The notes beneath the pieces are model-generated. The model searched no databases. It was not told the origin of the DNA and saw only the letters and a list, made by a program, of their open reading frames with translations. DNA of 13,580 nt from Gaiellasilicea sp038324115 (GTDB lineage Bacteria; Actinomycetota; Thermoleophilia; Gaiellales; Gaiellaceae). The stretch is from positions 1-13,580 of the forward strand of contig JBBQHQ010000062.1 in the NCBI GenBank assembly GCA_038324115.1, read 5' to 3'. Shown here piece after piece: positions 11,244 to 13,580 of this stretch (positions are counted from its first letter, which is position 1; each line of letters opens with the position of its first letter). The position numbers and the translations under genes are program-made.

Positions 11244-12977
11244 TTAGCGGACTTTCTCCTTGACCTGGGCGACCCACTTGAGGCTTTGGAGGTACGCGAG
11301 CGACTTCGGCCGCCGGAGCACCTCGGCACCCCGGAGCGAGAGCAGGAACTCCTCGGGGCCGTCGAAGGCCCGCATCCGGAGGGCTCCCGTGCCGACTCCC
11401 TGGAGCACGTGCGCGTCCGAGCCGGCCCCGGCGACGAGGTTGTACTTCCGCGCGAAGCGGACGGCCTCGTCGTTGTACGCCTCGAAGAGGAGACGGGCGT
11501 TGTAGACCTCGAAGACGTCGACCTCGCCGAGATGCCGGTGGATCGTGCCGGGGTCGGCGATCGCGTGCATCCGGTCGAAGGGGTGGGGGAGGTAGACGAG
11601 GCCGCCCTGCTCGCGGATCGCGGCGATCGTCTCGGCGAAGGTCAGCCCGCGCGGGATCTCCTCCTGGAGGAAGAGGCCGATCACCTCGCCCTGGTTGTCG
11701 GTCTTGACCTCCTCGCCCGGGATCACGATCAGGTCGCGCCCGCGGGCGGCCTCGACCGCCTCGAGGGCGCCGCCGAAGACGTTGTGGTCGGTGATCGCGA
11801 TCGCGCCGAGCCCCTCCGCCTCGGCGTGGTCGAGCAGCTCGCCGACCTCCATCGAGCAGTCGTGCGACCAGGAGGTGTGCATGTGCAGGTCGGCGACGGT
11901 CCACGGCCGGTCGGCGAGCGGGTCGCCGCCCTTGCGTCTGACCCGGCGACGGCGCCCGAGCGAGCGGTAGACGGTGTCGAGGTCGCGGGCGAGGGCGTCG
12001 AAGCCCTGGCCGGCGGCTTTCTCCAGGGCGGCCGCGGCCTTCCGTTCCCGGACCTCGTCGTTCTCGGCGAGCCGGGCGAGCGCCGCCCCCATCAGCTCCG
12101 GCTGCTCGAGGGCGCCGGGCGGGGCGGCGACGGCGACTCCGGCGGCAGCGGCCTCGAGGAGGATCCGGGCGGAGCCGGTCGGCGCGGCGGCGAGGATCGA
12201 CGCCTCGGCGAGGAGCTCGGCGCGCGCCTTCGCGGTCCGGGCCGAGCGGGCGTGGACGCGGTCGCGAAGGGCGCTCGGGATCGCGGGACGGGTCGCGAGC
12301 GGCTTCGTCCGCAGGAGCACGGCCTCCCAGCCGGGCAGCTCGCGCAGGGCGCGGACGGCGGCGCGCGCGACGGGAAGCGAGCCGGAGTGGAGCTCGACCA
12401 CGATCAGCTTCCGCTTCGCGCCTGGCCGGAAGAGCTCGAGGTCGACGCCCTGCGAGACGATCCGGTAGTCGCCGGGGAAGCGCTCGGCGGCGGCGTCGGC
12501 GCTCTCCTTCGAGGTCGCGAGCAGCGCGTCGATCCGGCCGAGCAGTTTCTCGCGCAACGCCCGCCGCGGCGGGTAGGTCAGCCGCTCCGGGGAGAAGAAC
12601 GTGGCGACGCCGAGCGTCTGCGAGTCGCGGAGGGCGAGGTAGGAGATGCTCGGGAGCCCGGGCTCGAAGCCGTGGACGACGTCGAACTCGCCCTGATGAA
12701 GTGCGAGGGTGAGGTTCGTCCGAACGCCGACCGGGACGCCGAGGCTGGAGCGGCGGGAGACCTGGATCGCCGGCCCGACAGCGATCATCTCCGCGTCCTC
12801 GCCGCGGTTGAGCGCGCGCCGGCCCGCGAGCAGGTCGGTGGCGCGGCTGGAGGGGGCGAGGACGGTGACGATGTGCCCGAGCACGCGCAGCTCCTGCGCC
12901 AGTCCGGCCACGTGCTCGTTGACGTCGTGCGGCTGCGACCACGCGAACGGCGTCACGAGGCAGATACGGAGGCTCAT
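11244..12977 (-). CDS. GT4-like glycosyltransferase fused to a PHP phosphoesterase domain
   Basis: A 577-aa two-domain protein. Residues 1-345 look like a GT-B glycosyltransferase: RICLVTPFAW with a Gly-less start, HVAGLAQELRVLGHIVTVLAP (22-42), EFDVVHGFEP (97-106), LLATSKESADAAAERFP...VSQGVDLELFRPG (152-186). The EX7E-like site TGSARILLEAAAAG (267-280) keeps only the second Glu (E275). A basic linker (GRRRRVRRKGG, 341-351) leads to a PHP domain with all its metal-binding motifs: DLHMHTSWSHD (H365, H367, D373), TDHN (D397, H398), PGEEV (E422), LPHPF (H465) and GSDAH (D521, H523). PHP domains hydrolyse phosphoesters with a trinuclear metal centre. The substrate is unknown. ATG 12977 follows a TACACT box by 8 nt. 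Confidence 0.88.
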   Translation of the reverse strand: MSLRICLVTPFAWSQPHDVNEHVAGLAQELRVLGHIVTVLAPSSRATDLLAGRRALNRGEDAEMIAVGPAIQVSRRSSLGVPVGVRTNLTLALHQGEFDVVHGFEPGLPSISYLALRDSQTLGVATFFSPERLTYPPRRALREKLLGRIDALLATSKESADAAAERFPGDYRIVSQGVDLELFRPGAKRKLIVVELHSGSLPVARAAVRALRELPGWEAVLLRTKPLATRPAIPSALRDRVHARSARTAKARAELLAEASILAAAPTGSARILLEAAAAGVAVAAPPGALEQPELMGAALARLAENDEVRERKAAAALEKAAGQGFDALARDLDTVYRSLGRRRRVRRKGGDPLADRPWTVADLHMHTSWSHDCSMEVGELLDHAEAEGLGAIAITDHNVFGGALEAVEAARGRDLIVIPGEEVKTDNQGEVIGLFLQEEIPRGLTFAETIAAIREQGGLVYLPHPFDRMHAIADPGTIHRHLGEVDVFEVYNARLLFEAYNDEAVRFARKYNLVAGAGSDAHVLQGVGTGALRMRAFDGPEEFLLSLRGAEVLRRPKSLAYLQSLKWVAQVKEKVR

Positions 12978-12985
12978 CGCTCACG

Positions 12986-12991
12986 AGTGTA
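12986..12991 (-). promoter_or_regulatory. Putative -10 box (TACACT) of the GT4-PHP gene
   Basis: TACACT on the minus strand ends 8 nt before the ATG at 12977. No Shine-Dalgarno lies between, which fits a leaderless or near-leaderless transcript for this three-gene run. Confidence 0.45.
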
Positions 12992-12999
12992 GCCCCGGC

Positions 13000-13005
13000 T
13001 ACGAT
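13000..13005 (+). promoter_or_regulatory. Putative -10 box (TACGAT) of the CDGSH gene
   Basis: TACGAT ends 8 nt before the GTG at 13014. It lies 8 nt from the divergent TACACT box, so both promoters are packed into the 36-nt gap between the genes. Confidence 0.45.
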
Positions 13006-13013
13006 GCGTCCCT

Positions 13014-13259
13014 GTGAGCGACACGGGCATCCAGGTGCGGTTGAACGGCCCCTATCTCGTCCGCGGGCCGTTCACGCTCGTGGACGCCGAGGGCGGCGAG
13101 TTCGAGCTGCCGGAAGGCTCCGCGGTCGCGCTCTGCCGCTGCGGCGGCTCCCTGAACAAGCCGTTTTGCGACGGGACGCACTCCCGGACGGGGTTCGAGG
13201 CGGCGACGCGCGCCGTCCAGCAGGCCGAGTCGGCCGCCGCCGAGATCACCGAGTCCTAA
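13014..13259 (+). CDS. CDGSH iron-sulfur domain protein
   Basis: An 81-aa protein with one complete CDGSH-type motif, CRCGGSLNKPFCDGTH (41-56). The ligands C41, C43, C52 and H56 hold a redox-active, pH-labile [2Fe-2S] cluster by three Cys and one His. The N-terminal half (IQVRLNGPYLVRGPFTLVDAEGG) is the small beta segment usual before the motif in bacterial members, and the C-terminal Ala/Glu helix is variable. There is no membrane anchor, so it is cytosolic. The family is linked to electron transfer and Fe-S handling, but no specific partner is shown here. GTG 13014 follows TACGAT by 8 nt and has no Shine-Dalgarno. It is divergent from the GT4-PHP operon and converges on the gene ending at 13270. 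Confidence 0.93.
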   Translation: MSDTGIQVRLNGPYLVRGPFTLVDAEGGEFELPEGSAVALCRCGGSLNKPFCDGTHSRTGFEAATRAVQQAESAAAEITES

Positions 13260-13285
13260 GGCGCCGGGCCTAGAGGGCCAGCGCC
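13260..13285. terminator. Hairpin between convergent genes, possible bidirectional terminator
   Basis: GGCGC (13260-13264) pairs with GCGCC (13281-13285), and inside it GGCC (13267-13270) pairs with GGCC (13276-13279) around the loop TAGAG, with a small CG/A interior bulge. It spans the 10-nt gap and the TAG stop of the leftward gene. There is no U-tract on either side, so termination is inferred from position and structure only. Confidence 0.35.
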
Positions 13286-13580
13286 ATTTCGTGCTGGCGG
13301 GCCTCCACGGTGCTGCCGAGCTCGCCGAGGACGCTCGAGGCAGCGTCACCGGCGGGCACGTTCAGCCAGTGCAGAGACCCGCCGAGGGCCCGAGCCGACT
13401 CGAGCAGCCGCCGGACGATCCCGGGTGACTCCGCCGCGCGCTGGAGCACGGACACCCGTCCAGCCTTCACCCGCAGGATCGCTGCGCCGCCGTCGGTCGC
13501 CAACCCGACCGGCGCCGGCTCCTCCTCCAGGAGATGGCCGACGGTTTCGTCTGCGCGCTGCCACGGCTCGGGAGCTCCGC
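13270..13580 (-). CDS. C-terminal part of a possible GNAT acetyltransferase (partial)
   Basis: The frame is open from the window edge to TAG at 13270, so about 102 C-terminal residues are seen and the true start lies outside. A TTG at 13503 is probably an internal Leu codon and not the start. Features are GGAAILRVKAGRVSVLQRAAESP, then LLESARALGGSLHWLNVPAGDAASSVLGELGSTVEARQHEMALAL. The ending, a small domain with LNVP, followed by ELGSTVEARQHEM, resembles the C-terminal end of two-domain GNAT proteins, where a final strand often reads RQxEM. The acetyl-CoA site itself would lie upstream, so the assignment is tentative. It converges on the CDGSH gene with a 10-nt gap. Confidence 0.55.
   Translation of the reverse strand, partial: GAPEPWQRADETVGHLLEEEPAPVGLATDGGAAILRVKAGRVSVLQRAAESPGIVRRLLESARALGGSLHWLNVPAGDAASSVLGELGSTVEARQHEMALAL

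Noticed and set aside
9928..12984. A 1018-codon open frame on the minus strand
   Set aside because: Only its last 243 codons are a real gene. The rest runs in another frame through the UDG-like and GT4-PHP genes, is Arg/Pro-rich and has no recognisable domain. Long stop-free shadows are normal at this GC content.
10824..12992. A 722-codon open frame on the plus strand
   Set aside because: It is antisense to the GT4-PHP and UDG-like genes, which have clear motifs. Its low-complexity Glu/Gly/Arg composition mirrors the codon bias of the opposite strand.

Overview
The window is very GC-rich, with G/C-biased third codon positions and many GTG starts. It carries a TatA-type translocase component, an actinobacterial-style short protein resembling DUF2630, a CDGSH protein, a GT4-PHP fusion and many start codons without a Shine-Dalgarno that sit 6-8 nt after a TANNNT -10 box. 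Together these point to a high-GC actinobacterium, possibly from a deep lineage such as Thermoleophilia (Solirubrobacterales/Gaiellales). The lineage is inferred from gene content and style, because there is no rRNA here. I see no mobile element, CRISPR array or sign of recent transfer.

Layout. (1) 1-33: the first codons of a secreted or membrane protein leaving the window on the minus strand, divergent from tatA (68-313) and an MFS exporter (332-1609). (2) 1654-2342: a multi-pass membrane protein with a strong Shine-Dalgarno and a palindrome over its putative -10. (3) 2367-2439 minus: tRNA-Ala(UGC). Upstream of it on the same strand lies a 357-aa coiled-coil protein (2462-3535). (4) 6458 down to 3559, minus: a compact operon-like run of a zinc metallopeptidase (HEAGH), a rhomboid serine protease, a small zincin (HELAH), a probable 29-aa single-pass membrane peptide, and a short DUF2630-like protein. 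(5) 6477-8502 plus: yjbQ, an ABC ATPase and an ABC-2 permease, each overlapping the next by 4 nt. (6) 8531-9931 plus: an RlmD/TrmA-family RNA uracil-5-methyltransferase with an Fe-S cysteine set. (7) 12977 down to 9928, minus: a glycosyltransferase-PHP phosphoesterase fusion, a uracil-DNA-glycosylase-like protein that has lost its catalytic and Fe-S residues, and a polytopic membrane protein with presenilin-like motifs (membrane Asp followed by KGP, LGPPD, LPALP). (8) 13014-13259 plus: a CDGSH iron-sulfur protein, convergent with the 3' part of a possible GNAT protein (13270-13580, minus).

How the genes may work together. The minus-strand block 6458-3559 groups three unrelated protease types, one of them intramembrane, with a tiny membrane peptide, which suggests envelope protein turnover. 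The 12977-9928 block pairs a presumed intramembrane aspartyl protease with a nucleic-acid-fold protein lacking an active site and a GT4-PHP enzyme. I recognise no described system with this make-up, and it is the best candidate here for something new.

Transcription signals form a pattern. Three divergent intergenic regions (33/68, 6458/6477, 12977/13014) and the rlmD start each place TANNNT 6-8 nt before the start codon, the hallmark of leaderless mRNAs. This pattern also corrects the start of tatA and supports those of yjbQ and the M3-like peptidase.
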